Shown: one piece after another, positions 22,774-34,819 of the stretch
Position numbering within the stretch: the stretch's first letter is position 1
How the letters are laid out: every line of letters begins with the position of its first letter
Origin: Selaginella tamariscina
Lineage: Eukaryota; Streptophyta; Lycopodiopsida; Selaginellales; Selaginellaceae
Length of the DNA stretch: 64,000 bases
Reading direction: 5' to 3'
Assembly (NCBI GenBank): GCA_003024785.1
Contig: PUQB01000526.1
Span: forward strand, 1 to 64,000
Position numbers and translations under genes: made by a program
Notes under the pieces: generated by a model
Databases searched by the model: none
What the model was told of the DNA's origin: nothing
Seen by the model: the letters and a program-made list of their open reading frames with translations, nothing else

Positions 22774-24574
22774 TGTCAGAGTTTTCACCCAAAGGGCCAA
22801 CATGTGGCAACACGTGATTGCCATGTGGCCATTCGGCGTCATCACCCTGTGTGAGCAACACTAAGTTTCCTAGAATAACCCCAACGACCCCTAGGGTTAG
22901 ACTCTAATGTCCAAGTGGACAAGAGACTTAGGGCTTAGCCTAAGTCTCCCTAGAATGTCTGCCCCAAAACCCTTGAGGGATAACCCTAGTTGACTTAGGG
23001 TTTAGCCTAAGTCTCCCTAGAGTGTCTACCCTCAAAACCCTTGAGGGATAACCCTAATTGACTTAGGGTCTTGCCCTAGAAGACCTAGACAGGCTCATGC
23101 CTTAACCCCCATCAAGGAGACGTGTGTTCCACACATACCCCCGTGACAGAGCTAAGGCATCGTCACTTACCCATTGAGAAATCACCCTCATCTGGGAGTA
23201 CAACCCCTTTAGGGCAACAAGGGGTACCTTGAACCACGACTAACCCCTAAGGATTTGAGTGACCAAGTCATACCCTAAACCTAGGGCTAATACTTAATGA
23301 GGACACGAGTGTGCGCCGTAGGCGGACATGAGTGTTCAGCTAAGTAAACTCCCTAAGATTAGGTTTGGGATAACCCTAAGCACATGACCTTGCAAGTGCC
23401 TCACGAAAGGGCTCCTGCTAACATGTTTAGGTTGTTCAACCTTTGAATTCCAAGGAGAATACTCCCTAGCCAAGTGTGCCAAAGCACACCTAGTTATGAG
23501 ACCTAACCTCCCTTTAGCGGATGCCAAGGCTTAGCACCCTAGTGTAAGTACAAGCATGTCTGTTTGCTAAAGTATCCAACCCCCTTGGCAACAAGCCCAT
23601 GACATAACCCCAAAGGGGCGTGCCTCAGGCGTTGTACATGTGACGTTTAGCCCAATGTCACATCTCCATGTGACACTGCCTTTCCCGATGTGGGCTATCA
23701 TGCCATAGCCCTTAGATTCAAGAGTTGCACTAAGTGCCACAAACGTGGCTCCTAAATGCCAACTTTAGAACCCCTCAATTATCCCTCAAGACTCGGTAAG
23801 GAAACCCTGTCAATCAAGAACCCACGCCCATAGTTGAACAAGGACACGAACGTGCCTTGGTTAGTTGTGAATATTGCTTCCTAGCTTGACGTGGAGGAGG
23901 AGGCTGGAGACAAGCCTCAACCTCTGCTTCTTGGAACGTGCATCCCGACAAGTCCTCCCAGGCATGGATTTGCCAACGTTAAGGGTAAGCTACTCCAAAG
24001 GTGGGACTACCCCTGTCGTCTGGAAGTTAGGGCGGTACAACAGAGTGTTGTACCTTAACGACACAAGCTAAAGCTTGCACCGGCAGAAGAGCAACGAACT
24101 CAGTCATGAACCCTTACATATACTCTACCTTATTTATGTGACGGACCCCCCCCCCCCCCCCCCCCCTCTTTTCCTATATGTGTTAGTGGGCTGGCGCTAA
24201 ATGACAGCCCCTTAGTTAATGAGATGAGTTTGCACACTAACCCCTACCCCTAAACCCTAACCAAGGGGGTGGGGTTTTAGGCATGGGTTAGGGCAACCCT
24301 AGGGTTAGGTCAACCCTAGGGGTGTTCTTAACCCTATTAACATGCCAAACTCATCTTAACTAGGACATCAAAATCAGGGGTGAGTTTTTAGAAGGTAAGT
24401 GCTACCTTCGCTTAGAGTTTCTCGCGACATCTAAAGATAGCCGGCCGGACTACCCTTAAACACCTAAGTGCACTAAGCGGGGCTGTTTCTCACTACATCT
24501 AGGGTCCATCAACATAGTACAGTAGGTAACCACAGTCAACGTCCAAAGTAAAGGGTTGAGTCATAGTAAAAACT
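22774..24574 (-). repeat. 3' LTR of the minus-strand LARD-like element
   Basis: On the + strand it begins TGTCAGAGTTTTCACCCAAA and runs to GAGTCATAGTAAAAACT, where it joins the interior without its last few bases or the PPT. It holds a C run of about 20 bases near 24147 (the poly-G tract of the sense strand) and two 68-bp internal repeats near 22930-23070. Confidence 0.9.
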
Positions 24575-27397
24575 AACCGTCGTTCACTGAGTCGTAAACC
24601 TAGCTGCCGGAGGCACCACCTGCGACATGAAGTCACTTGGAGACCTTTTGCACGTCTGCAAAGTCTGTCACCCGACACACACAACACTGGTTAATTTCTT
24701 TACTTAACTAGAATTTATATTGGAGGCCTCTAGTTAGTGTTGTTGCCGGCCCCTTGGTTAAGAAGAAATAAAGATTCCTTTATATTAAATGCTGTTGATG
24801 ACCTCTGTCATCTACACAACAAGCACTTCTCAAATGCTTGACAAACACCTTCGCATTTCTTTGATTTTCCAATGGTCCACATGTTACGATATTATAGCTT
24901 ACATTCTGCATCCCTCGGTGTTTCTCATTACCCCTTTTCATAAGGGTCTGCTACTATACCTATCTTATTAGTATATAGCTACGCCAGACTAAGTATGAGA
25001 CTTTTATCGGAATCAAGCTCTTTTCCGATACTAAGAGTACAATTCGTAAAACCCTGTTCTTTGTAAACATGTCAATCTGGCCAGAGGCGATCACAGAGGC
25101 GCATGGCTGTACACATGTATACAACAAGGTCTTGCCAACTGCCATCCACTTGGTGTGTTATTAACATAAATTTATTCCCGATAGGAATCAAATTCAGTCA
25201 AATCCAACCAAGTGTGATAGCACTACCATTCGTTTTCACAACCAACTTTGTACTCTTTCATAACACCGACCAGTTCAGGGACCAGATAAGCTAACATACC
25301 TTTCTTACAAACCAATGTGGAAACCAGGAAATTCAACCCATCTCTAGTGCCTCAATCGACAACCTTTAGATAACACGTCTCTTAATTGTCACTTCATTGT
25401 ACTCATTCCCCAAAGAGCACATCATACTAGATGCCATTCAATACTTCCTAACTCCTTATCGTACTAAGTTCAAAATACCAAATTTTAGAACTTAGTTTCC
25501 ACGATAAGAGTCTCTCTGAACTGTAATACTGCACGCCTCCATAACATTATATTATTTCCAACTCTTAAATTGATTTCGTAAATGTTTCTCAACACTATAC
25601 CGAAGTATAGTATTTTCACTAATTCAAGCAATTAGTGTTTTGATAAACATCTTTTTAAACTAATCCTTATTCCATAAATAGTTGTAATTTCGATATTGAT
25701 ACTCTTGAATGGATAATGATCGTTTTAACGTTCAAATCCTAAGTTTATCAACTAGTTGTTATACTAGCGATATAAACTTACAATCATATCAATTATCAAA
25801 ATGCTACAACTATAATATAGACATGGTCTTAGTTTACATGAACCGAACTTGAGTTTTTGAGATGGACATATAATGTTATGACAGTATTCGAGGAACTTGT
25901 TCAGAGACTAAGAGGAATCATGAACTAGTGTCTGGTTCATCTAATTGATTTAGTAAGATATCAACCTCCACATAAATGTTATCATAACACTGAAGTGTTA
26001 TATCAACTTCATGTTTTAGTCATACCTTATAATTCAATAGATCTCCCCAAACATGAATAAAATATCTAGTTCAGTACATTGAACTAAGATACATTATTCA
26101 CTCTAGACACCTAGCAATCCAGAAAGTATCACATTGCCCCTCAAGCAATGTATTGAGAAATGTCTCATTTCTCAACTAACTTGAAAACACGTTTCAAGTT
26201 ATAACACTAAGGTAGTGCCTTACCAAAGTGTCAGACTCAAATCCACTTGAGTCTTTATATTATATGATTACGGCCACCTCATGTGATCATAACCAAGTTT
26301 GATATTGAGCGCTCCAAACTCAATATTGAAGAGATATCATACTATACTTTGACAAGTCATTTATAACCAATCTTGAAAAGATTGTTCACAAATTCTGCCA
26401 AAGTTTAAATATAAATATCTAACAGATGAGGTGATAGGAAACCTCATATTCTCGAACCGGATATTGGACGAACCTTGAACTACAATCATCAAGAAGGGAC
26501 ACCATCTTCTTGAGCTAATCCGCTACACAATATCATACTTACAAGAATATTGAACCAACTCAAGGAACACCATCAAACCTTGAGATAGAACTAACAACTA
26601 ACCCAAGGAATACAATCAAACCTTGAGTCAAGAATAGTTCTATTTTTTCAATATTCTGAAAGATTGAAGATACATACTTTATTTGTTCTTTAAGTGCCCA
26701 CATTTGCGACCATGATGCAGAGTCAAGAAACGTCTTTTGAATAATCGTATTCGACTCTAAAATGAAATTGATATTGAAAATCAATATCAACTTTTAATTC
26801 TCATCGAACACCGACTCTCTGAGGAGGCACTTAAACCTCTAATGGAAATCCGACTATTATTAGCTCATTGGTAATTCTCATATAAGTTATCAAACTTAGC
26901 AAGTTTCCTTACTTAGTGATAAACAAAGTGAAGAATCCCAAATCATGCTCTTCTTAAAAGGAATCACCCTTGTTCAAGAACTTCTCCCCACATTGCAAAC
27001 AACGTTACAATTTCCAAGATTAAAGAGTTAACAATGAAAATGCACAAGTGTGCGCGAACGCCTTCACTATGCAAGTTCTTCATTACTCAGTAAACTAAAA
27101 ATGTAAACGTATGTTTCCAACATTACTCTTTCTGATAGATCATGCCATCTATCCCAAAAGTTGCATTGATAGGATGCAACATTAAATCCGTCTACTGCCA
27201 AAATATATTATTCTATCCCATTCTTAAGATCCCACATGAGATAACTTCATAATCAAGTTAGTTGAGTTAGCTAACTTGAATACAAAGTGCGCGCCTACAA
27301 CCAACTAAGGTTTAAGTTGTACTTTGTTCAAATCAATGACTTGAACTTAGTAAACTATTTCACCTAATGTTACTTGTAGCTAGGCTCCGATACCAAT
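24575..27397 (-). other. Non-coding, hairpin-rich interior of the minus-strand LARD-like element
   Basis: No coding frame longer than about 75 codons and no retroviral motif is present. The text is a chain of short inverted repeats, for example ACTATA/TATAGT and CACTAATT/AATTAGTG near 25595-25640, and an outer CTTATCG/CGATAAG around GTACTAAGTTC...GAACTTAGT near 25455-25510. The same stem-loops occur in 42277-45949. On the sense (minus) strand this would be genomic RNA with dense local folding. Confidence 0.75.
27383..27395 (-). other. Primer-binding site of the minus-strand LARD-like element
   Basis: The minus strand reads TGGTATCGGAGCC, two bases from the 5' LTR. It is one change away from the site of the plus-strand element (TGGTATCAGAGC). 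Confidence 0.88.
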
Positions 27398-28903
27398 TGT
27401 CAGAGTTTTAGCCCAAAGGGCCAACACGTGGCAATACGTGGCTGCCATGTGGCCATTCGGCGTCATCACCCTGTGTGAGCAACGCTATGTTTTCCAGAAC
27501 AACCCCAACGACCCCTAGGGTTAGAACTCTAATGCCCAAGTGGACAAGAGACTTAGAGTTTAGCCTAAGTCTCCCTAGAATGTCTGCCCTCAGAACCCTT
27601 GAGGGATAACCCTAGTTGACTTAGGGTTTAGCCTAAGTCTCCCTAAAGTGTCTACCCTCAAAACCCTTGAGGGATAACCCTAATTGACTTAGGGTCTTGC
27701 CCTAGAAGACCTAGACAGGCTCATGCCCTAACCCCCATCAAGGAGACGTGTGTTCCACACATATCCCCGTGACAGAGCTAAGGCATTGTCACTTACCCAT
27801 TGAGGAATCACCCTCATCTGGGAGTACAACCCCTTTAGGGCAACAAGGGGTACCTTGAACCATGACTAACCCTAAGGATTTGAGTGACCAAGTCATACCC
27901 TAGACCTAGGGCTAATACTTAATGAGGACACAAGTGTGCGCCGTAGGCGGACATGAGTGTTCAGCTAAGCAAACTCCCTAAGACTAGGTTTGGGATAACC
28001 CTAAAAACATGACCTTGCGAGTGCCTCACGAAAGGGCTTCTGCTAACATGTTTAGGTTGTTCAACCTTTAAATTCCAAGGAGAACACTCCCCTAACCAAG
28101 TGTGCAAAGCACAACCTAGTTATGAGACCTAACCTCCCTTGAGCGGATGCCCAAGGCTTAACACCCTAGTGTATGCACAAGCATGTCTGTTTGCTAAAAT
28201 ATCCAACCCCCTTGGCAACAAGCCCATGACATAACCCCAAAGGGTATGCCTCAGGCGTTGTACCATGTGACGTTTAGCCCAATGTCACATCTCCATGTGA
28301 CACTGCCTTCCCTAATGTGGGCTATCATGCCATAGCCCTTAGATTCAAGAGTTTGCACTAAGTGCCACAACGTGGTTCCTAAATGCCAACTCAGAACCCC
28401 TCATTATCCCTCAAAGACTTTTGGTAAGGAAACCCTGTCAATCAAGAACCCACGCCCACAGTTCGACAAGGACACGAACGTGCCCTGGTTAGCTATGAGT
28501 ATTGCTTCTTAGCTTGACGTGGAGGAGGAGGCTGGAGACAAGCCTCAACCTCTGCTTCTTGGAACGTGCATCCCAACAAATCCTCCCAGGCATGGATTCG
28601 CCAACATTAAGGGTAAGTTTACCCCAAGGTGGGACGTACCCCTATCGTCTGGAAGTAGGGCGGTACAATAGAGTATTGTACCTTAACGACACAAGCTAAA
28701 GCTTGCACTGGTAGAAGAGCAATAAACTCAATCATGAACCCAGGAGCTCTCCTACATATACTCTACCTTATTTATGTGACGGAGCCCCACCCCCCCCCTC
28801 CCCCCCCCTCTTTTCCTATATGTGTTAGTGGGCTGGCACTAAATGCCAACCCTTAGTTAATGAGATGAGTTTGCACACTAACCCCTACCCTAAACCCTAA
28901 CCA
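27398..28903 (-). repeat. 5' LTR of the minus-strand LARD-like element, truncated
   Basis: On the + strand it begins TGTCAGAGTTTTAGCCCAAA and matches the 22774-24574 LTR until CCCTAAACCCTAACCAA near 28903. The outer 250-300 bp are missing. The following DNA belongs to copy 3 of the DUF7869-like element. Confidence 0.9.
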
Positions 28904-29530
28904 ATCACTTGTGTTAACTCATCTTAAATTTTTTTACTATATCAAAATGTTAAAAATTTAAAACTCTAGCATAAGTATTGTCAATCTCACATATAAATTT
29001 GAAAACGTTTTTAATATCCCACTCAAATTCAAATTTGTATCTCTTATAAGGGTTTCTTCATTTGTATCATTTTTTTCTTCAAATTTCTTTTTTCCTAGAT
29101 AGTGTTTTCATCAAGAGCTAAAAAGCATGGCACCCCTGTGTTATTTACAACCAAGTATTATAAATAAATTTTAAAACTACTCGTAAAGACTTACTCTCTT
29201 ACACTCTTTCTAAAAATTAAAATTTAAGGTTTATGTAAATAAATTTACATTCTCTTTTTAAATGCATAATACTTCTAGAATTTAGGAATCCATTAGGATT
29301 GCATTAAAATCCATTAGGGATTTATCTTATTCACACATCTCCTTTACTTAAAAGTCTCAGTGAGTTAAAGTCTTAAAAAGTTCTCAATGGGGTGGCAGGA
29401 TTAATCCCGTTACCACTTATCTTCATTAAGCATGAGAATCTATCCTATACATAATTATATGTCATTGCACACACATATAATTAAGCACGTTCAATTCAAA
29501 TTTATTATATATTGCATAAATATATATCAT
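28904..29530. other. 5' non-coding region of copy 3 of the DUF7869-like element, with one palindrome unit
   Basis: The stretch matches 13350-11900 in inverted orientation (AAAATTTGAAGA-type and CTCTCTTACA words; GGATTGCATTAAAATCCATTAG). The single palindrome unit GGCAGGATTAATCCCG lies at about 29394-29409, where copy 1 has a 900-bp array. No gene is seen. Confidence 0.6.
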
Positions 29531-30470
29531 AAATGACACAAATATTTATGTGCATGTTAATATGTTCAATATTGGAGATAAAAATATATCTTTGGAACAA
29601 CAAGATAATTGGCAAATTAAAAAAATTCAAGATGATAATGTGTCATGTCATAATATTGCTCAAGGGTTTTGTGTGTACATTTATGTGAACACTATTTACA
29701 AGCACTTTGAGATGAAATGGAATTTGAAGAGGGTTGTGGAATGTGAAAGAAGTCATGGTTGACACAAAAAATGTAAGGTCACAAACAAATATTAGTACGA
29801 GTTCACAAGATGATGGCTTGCATGTTTATAAAGAATAAGGTGATTCTCTTTCTTCATGAGACTGAGATTGAAAGGGGCATCCTTAGTTGTCAATCCAATA
29901 TAAGTTGTATCAAAAGAGAAACTAAAGGCTTACTTCATGAGGTAGTTATAACAGAGATTTCATCAAATGGCACATTACATCTTGGATTTCTCATGAGGTG
30001 GCAAACATTTGAATTAAATGGTTCAACATATCCAGGGTTGGATTACAATAGTAATAACTCGGAAAGGCAACTCATGTTTGAAGAGGTTCCTTGCATTGGT
30101 CTTATAGTAAGAAAAAGGAGATTCATGGGCTGCAAATCGACCCTAGCAAGTTTCAGCAAGAGAGTCAAGATGGATCTAACATTTTTGGCAAGCATTGCTA
30201 GCATCTCCACAATTGATTGATGCAAGAAGAACTGTTATTCGATGACGAGTCGGAATGAAATTACCCAATGTAGACATGTCTTTCGTAAGCTCACCCAAAA
30301 GCAAAGGCATGAGTTTGTTTGTGTTACACTAAATGGGTGATTGATGGAATGGCCTTAGACACAGGTTATCAAAGTACATCCATGGTATTTAATAAGGTGG
30401 CCATTTGCTTCAAAGTTTGGTTACATCATATACGGGATCCCAAAGACCACATTCTACCACTAGAGGGATG
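29531..30470 (+). pseudogene. N-terminal part of a DUF7869-like protein (copy 3)
   Basis: Two + strand frames, 29550-29762 and 29810-30220, encode FNIGDKNISLEQQDNWQIKK and MRWQTFELNGSTYPGLDY with MLFEEVPCIGL. They are followed out of frame by a CKKNC-type cysteine segment (about 30222-30240) and RNEITQC. They match the minus strand of copy 1 at 11830-10983. The stretch then reaches ATACGGGATCCCAAAG at about 30431, where copy 1 carries the solo LTR. Copy 3 ends near 30470, so the GHTH part is absent. Confidence 0.5.
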
Positions 30471-31110
30471 AGTGGCTGGATGGAGTGTGCCCAAGACTCA
30501 ACACCCTCACTTAAAACACATGCATGTCCAAATCCACAAACCCCTCAAAGTTGAACTTGTGACACAACCTTAGGGGTCCTGCCATAGTTGTTGTACTATG
30601 CGACATCCAACTTAGTGTCACATGTAGTACATGTGACACTTACCCTTAGGTTTGAACCCCTTACCCTTGTGTTAGTGGGCACACTTGGTCGAGAGAACTA
30701 ACTCCCTTGAGCATATGCCCAAGGCTCAACACCCCCACTTCAAAATCCTTGCTAGATCCACAAACCCCTCAAAGTTGAACATGTGACACAACCTTAGGGG
30801 TCATGCCTTGGTTGTTGTACCATGCGACATCTAGCTTAATGTCGCATGTAGTACATAGACACTGTTTCTTATGACTTAGGCTATTGTCATAGCCTCTTAG
30901 AACCAATGTTTCACATGTTACCATAAATGTGACTCGTAATGCCCACCTTGGAGTCATTCTATGAACCTTTAGGTACTTAGGCAAGAGGACTTAACACCCA
31001 CGCTCCCAATTAGGCACATGCACCTAACTATGTGTTAGATTCAAGCATGTGGAAGCATGGAACCTAATGTCTACTTCTGACGTACCCTTAAGTTTCATGT
31101 GGCACAAAAA
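30471..31110 (-). repeat. Diverged relic related to the long LTR family
   Basis: The text resembles the inverted LTR (words such as GCCCAAG.CTCAACACCC, GACACAACCTTAGGGGTC.TGCC, TGTTGTAC.ATGCGACATC, TAGTGTCACATG) but with many changes. The first part occurs twice (about 30485-30640 and 30715-30860), so it is duplicated internally. It looks like an older sister of the long LTR family. Confidence 0.55.
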
Positions 31111-31693
31111 GGTAAGAAGAATCGATATAACTAGTGAGTTGATATCTCAACGGTGTCTTAGGTAAACATTGTGTAGTGCCTTCACTCTAAGCTCAAAACA
31201 TTATATTATATTATAGTTTCCTCCTTCCCCCATTTTTAAGAATTGGCAATTGGGTTGGCATGAAAATCTTCATGTTAAATGCCATTTACTTGGAACTTCT
31301 TAAGGGGGTAAGTTTGACAATGAGTGAGTGCTAACATAAGTAAAGTATTCCATCCATGATGATCTAGTTTGGTTGGACTTAAATCTAAGTGCATTACAAA
31401 GATTGTATTTACAACAAAGTGTAAAGTTAAGAGTTGTGAAAAGTGAAAATAAAAACTATAACACTATTTTGAATAAGAATAATCACCCATCACATTCAAT
31501 AGTGAAAGTAACTAACTAGCTAAAAAGTCCAAAGGAGAAGTCTACTTTTATGAGTTGATATGAATAAGAAAATCCATTTTGTCAAATAGAGGGAAATGGC
31601 CATGTATGTGGCATCAATTTGGAGATATAAATAAGAAAATCCATTTGTCAAATAAAGGTGTATGTGGCATCAATTTGAATATATATCACATCG
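31111..31693. other. Non-coding stretch with a short tandem duplication
   Basis: No gene is supported. A 45-60 bp phrase with AATAAGAAAATCCATTT, GTCAAATA and GTATGTGGCATCAATTTG occurs twice (31563-31620 and 31630-31678). Confidence 0.5.
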
Positions 31694-32099
31694 AAAGGAG
31701 ATGGAAGAGGGTAGGCAAGGCAGCGAACAAGTGAAGGGCAGGGACAGGCGGAAAAAAGGCAGGGGTGCTTGGCGGCCGCAGCGGACACAAGATGTAGCAA
31801 TAGGGAGAGTTGCTTAGATATTAAGATCCCTGACTGATCTGCTGCAGTGCAATTTCTGATTTGCTCACCATGGTATGTGTACCCCTTTTGTGTCTCACAC
31901 GCGATTGGAGTCCGTGCGTGGGAATGTTGTGGTTGTACTTGTTGTTGTTGATTCTCGCACGTGCACATGTGGGAAGTATTGTGGTAGTACTCTGTGGGTC
32001 TTCGAATGGATTGGGAGTTGTGTCTGTGTGGGTCCTCGGGGGCGATGATTACAAGGTTGTTTGTCGCCGTCACCAAGACCCTTTTCCTTACTACTACAT

Positions 32100-32720
32100 T
32101 TACCTCCTTTGGGCATGTGTTTGGGGGCATTTGTCCAAAGTATATATGTTGTGTTGGGTATCACAGCATTTCCCTCCTGGGCATTTGTGGGGGAACATTT
32201 GTCCAAGGCGTTAAGGCTGTTTTTGAGGTCTGGCAACTCTCAAGGTGATGAATAGAGACTGTATGTGCTGGACATGGGCGCGGGTTTGTTTTCTCTTTCC
32301 CCAGAAGCAGCAAATACCTCTGGTTTGTGAGGTATTTATGTTTCCCCCCTTTGGGCATTTGTGGGGGCATTTACATGAAGTATGTATGCTGTTAATAAGG
32401 CTCAGTATGTTGGTCTAGGCGTGGTGCTTGTGGTCTATGTTGGATTTGGTCCCATGTTTTCGTTTTACAGCATTTTCCCTTCTTCGGGCATGTGCGCGGG
32501 GGGGGGGGGGGGGGGGGGGCATGTTGCTTGATGTATAGTGGCTGTTTTAGTGGTCTGGTGGTACTTGTGATGCTTTAAGGTTGTTCTATAGGCTTAGTAG
32601 GTGTTAGACATGGGCTGGTTTATGTTTATTCTTCTCTGGGAATAGTGAAGTCCACTCAGTTTGATGGACGACTGCATTTTCGCCCTTTGGGCATTTGCGG
32701 GGAGAGTTTGGCTTCTCACG
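32100..32720. repeat. Dispersed short repeats within the 2.2-kb insertion
   Basis: Variants of CTTTGGGCATTTGTGGGGGC lie near 32108, 32177, 32348, 32482 and 32688. The unit has decayed and the spacing (70-210 bp) is irregular. Confidence 0.6.
32498..32519 (+). repeat. Poly-G run (22 G)
   Basis: Twenty-two consecutive G follow GTGCGC. Such a run can form stacked G-quartets and its length is easily miscalled. Confidence 0.95.
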
Positions 32721-33944
32721 AATGCTGCTGATTCAGAAGTTCGGTTTGGGATTGAGGGTATAAGGATGTATGGTTGTTGCCTGGGCTGGACAAGTGGTAA
32801 CTTTGGATATGTTTTTGTTCTGAAACAGCATTTTCATAGGTCTTTTCGGTGGTTAAGGCCTGTCTTTTGGTTTGTCTGCTGCGTGGGCTCTTTCTGTTCC
32901 ACTTTCTCATCTACTGGATCTTCCTCCTCCCATTGTCTTAATCCTCTGCTAATTGCACACTATGAATAGGTCCTTCTAATGGGGGATTCACTCAACAATG
33001 AGTTTCTCGATGAAGGAGCCATTGAAACCCGGTATTGACTCATTCTGATTAGTTTATCATATGAGCGATCACCAGTTGTAGGTTTTGATTGAGTGTATCA
33101 TTCAACATGGATGGACGAACTTAACAAATGATAAGGTGGGTTCTGTAGGTTGGGATAAGCGGCTGTGTTTGCCAGTTTGCTGGTTTACACATGATGATTG
33201 AGGTTTCGTGGCAGTTTGTTTTTTGCTGGGTTAGACACTTGCTGGTGCTATTGTGGCACGTTTGGGTGTGGTGTGGTGTGCCAAATGATTCATCCATTGG
33301 CTTGGCTCATGTGGGTTATTTTCAAGGTAGCACATGTGGTAATAGGTTTTGAAGGGGTATTGGTTGGTGTGGGTTAGGCACCTCTCAATGCTCTATGGAG
33401 GAAGGACTTATGGGCTTCTTGGGGTTGTGTACAGTGCTGGTGGGTGTGGGTTAGGCATTTGTCTGTACTTTCTTGGTGTGATGGTGTGAGTTGGTCTCAT
33501 CCTCCTTGGTGATATCTTTTACTTAGTTACACCATCTTGAAGATTCTTTGGAGTTGGATGAATATTCTTAAGAGATATTCTTGGGATATGCTATTGGGAA
33601 TATGCTGATGGAATATGCTGCTTTATGCAGTATGTTTTGGCAATATATACAGGTCTCCAAAAGGTATATACATGAGGCAGGTTCTTTGGGTTATTTCATC
33701 TTTGTTTCTGTATGTGGACTGGTTCATGGATTGGCATGTAACAGTATCCCGACATTGAGGAGATCGGTAAAGGTCTGAAGCATGACAAAACCAGGTGTGT
33801 GCGAGCTCGAGCTTTTAAGTCCAAGGCTCCAAGGTATATGAGATAATTATCTTGGAGACAGTATATAGTTTGGCATATAGAATATTCTTGTATCTTTGTT
33901 TTCTCATTTTTTAATTCAATTATCATTCAAAAGGAGATGGAAGA

Positions 33945-34567
33945 CACATTTGTGAAGGTATTTGTTATATACAAGGGAGATGATTATTTATGTTACACCA
34001 CCAACTTGAGAAAAATTATGGAAAAGAAATAATATCAAGATTTAAGCTTTTTGAATAATCAAGCATATTTAATTTATACTCAAAACAAAATAATATTAAG
34101 ATTTATTTTATTTGAATAATCAATATAAAATTGTGATTTTGTATTATGAATAAACTAAGCTAATATTGGTTTACAAGAACTTCGCATGAGAGGTAGCCTA
34201 AAAACACACTTACCAAAGTAACGGATTTGGGAGAATATAAAAGAAGGGGGTGGAACAATTATAGAAATGCTCTGCTAGGCACTAAATAGAGCATTTTTGC
34301 AATTGTTTCACCCGTTTTTTTATATATTCTCGTTTTGTTATCCTAATTTCATTTTTTAAAATTTAAATTTTGGTTTATCTCTACAAACATTTAAAACATC
34401 TTTAAAAGAATTTTTGTTATTTACCTCAATAAATTCACTCAATTAATTTATATTAATTTCACGCTATTCCATAAACCTATGGAAAATTCCAACAGTATTT
34501 TACTAATGTAAAAAAGAAAATAATAAAATAATTTATCCTTTAGTTAATATCCTTTATATATTTATAC
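33945..34567. other. AT-rich stretch before the second gypsy element
   Basis: No gene is seen. The phrase AATATCAAGATTTAAGCTTTTTGAATAATCAAG-like text occurs twice in variant form (about 34029 and 34090). Confidence 0.5.
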
Positions 34568-34768
34568 TGTAAGATACTATATATATAACATACATATATA
34601 TGCATGTGTATATACACACATGCGTAGTGACACATGGGTAGTGATCTGGCTCCCATGTGTCAGCGCCACGTGTCACATGTGTGCCACGTGGCAGAGGGTC
34701 TCCTGTATATAAGCAGGGTTTTTTGTAACTGAAGACATTTGACATTTCTTAATATATTTGCTCTTTCA
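34568..34768 (+). repeat. 5' LTR of the split gypsy element
   Basis: The LTR begins TGTAAGATACT and ends TTGCTCTTTCA. It carries a G-box palindrome GCCACGTGGC (34683-34692) and a TATA box TATATAA (34706-34712), so U3 and the transcription start can be placed. A TGG-starting stretch (TTGGTGGAGAAGTTGGG) follows at 34769 and may be the primer site, but I cannot name the tRNA. Confidence 0.9.
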
Positions 34769-34819
34769 TTGGTGGAGAAGTTGGGTATTCCTTTCTTCCG
34801 CCTTTTCTTTTTCTTGTTT

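Larger units (their letters stand above)
22774..28903 (-). mobile_element. LARD-like long-LTR retrotransposon, minus strand
   Basis: This is a minus-strand element. Its 3' LTR is 22774-24574 and its truncated 5' LTR is 27398-28903. A PBS lies next to the 5' LTR at 27383-27395, and the interior is 24575-27397. The interior has no gag or pol motif on either strand and corresponds in inverted orientation to 43045-45800 of the plus-strand element at 40519-47699. About 760 bp next to the PBS, and about 180 bp next to the 3' LTR including the PPT, are missing relative to that element. Absence of coding capacity with long LTRs defines LARD-type non-autonomous elements, which depend on enzymes from other elements. 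Confidence 0.88.
31694..33944 (+). mobile_element. 2.2-kb non-coding insertion between 15-bp direct repeats
   Basis: The exact 15-bp word AAAGGAGATGGAAGA stands at 31694-31708 and again at 33930-33944. The DNA between is GT-rich and GC-richer than both flanks and has no recognisable protein. Several degenerate copies of a phrase with TTTGGGCATTTG and GGGGGCATTT occur in it. A target duplication of this length is typical of LINE-mediated insertion. The right end is AT-rich (TTTTTTAATTCAATTATCATT) rather than a clean poly-A. It could be a retroposed non-coding transcript, a non-autonomous LINE relative, or another insertion. The strand is a guess. Confidence 0.5.

Noticed and set aside
31648..32370. 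Frames of 60-160 codons on both strands in the 2.2-kb insertion
   Set aside because: They overlap on both strands in low-complexity GT-rich DNA with no recognisable motif; the longest crosses the insertion border, so it cannot be an ancestral gene.
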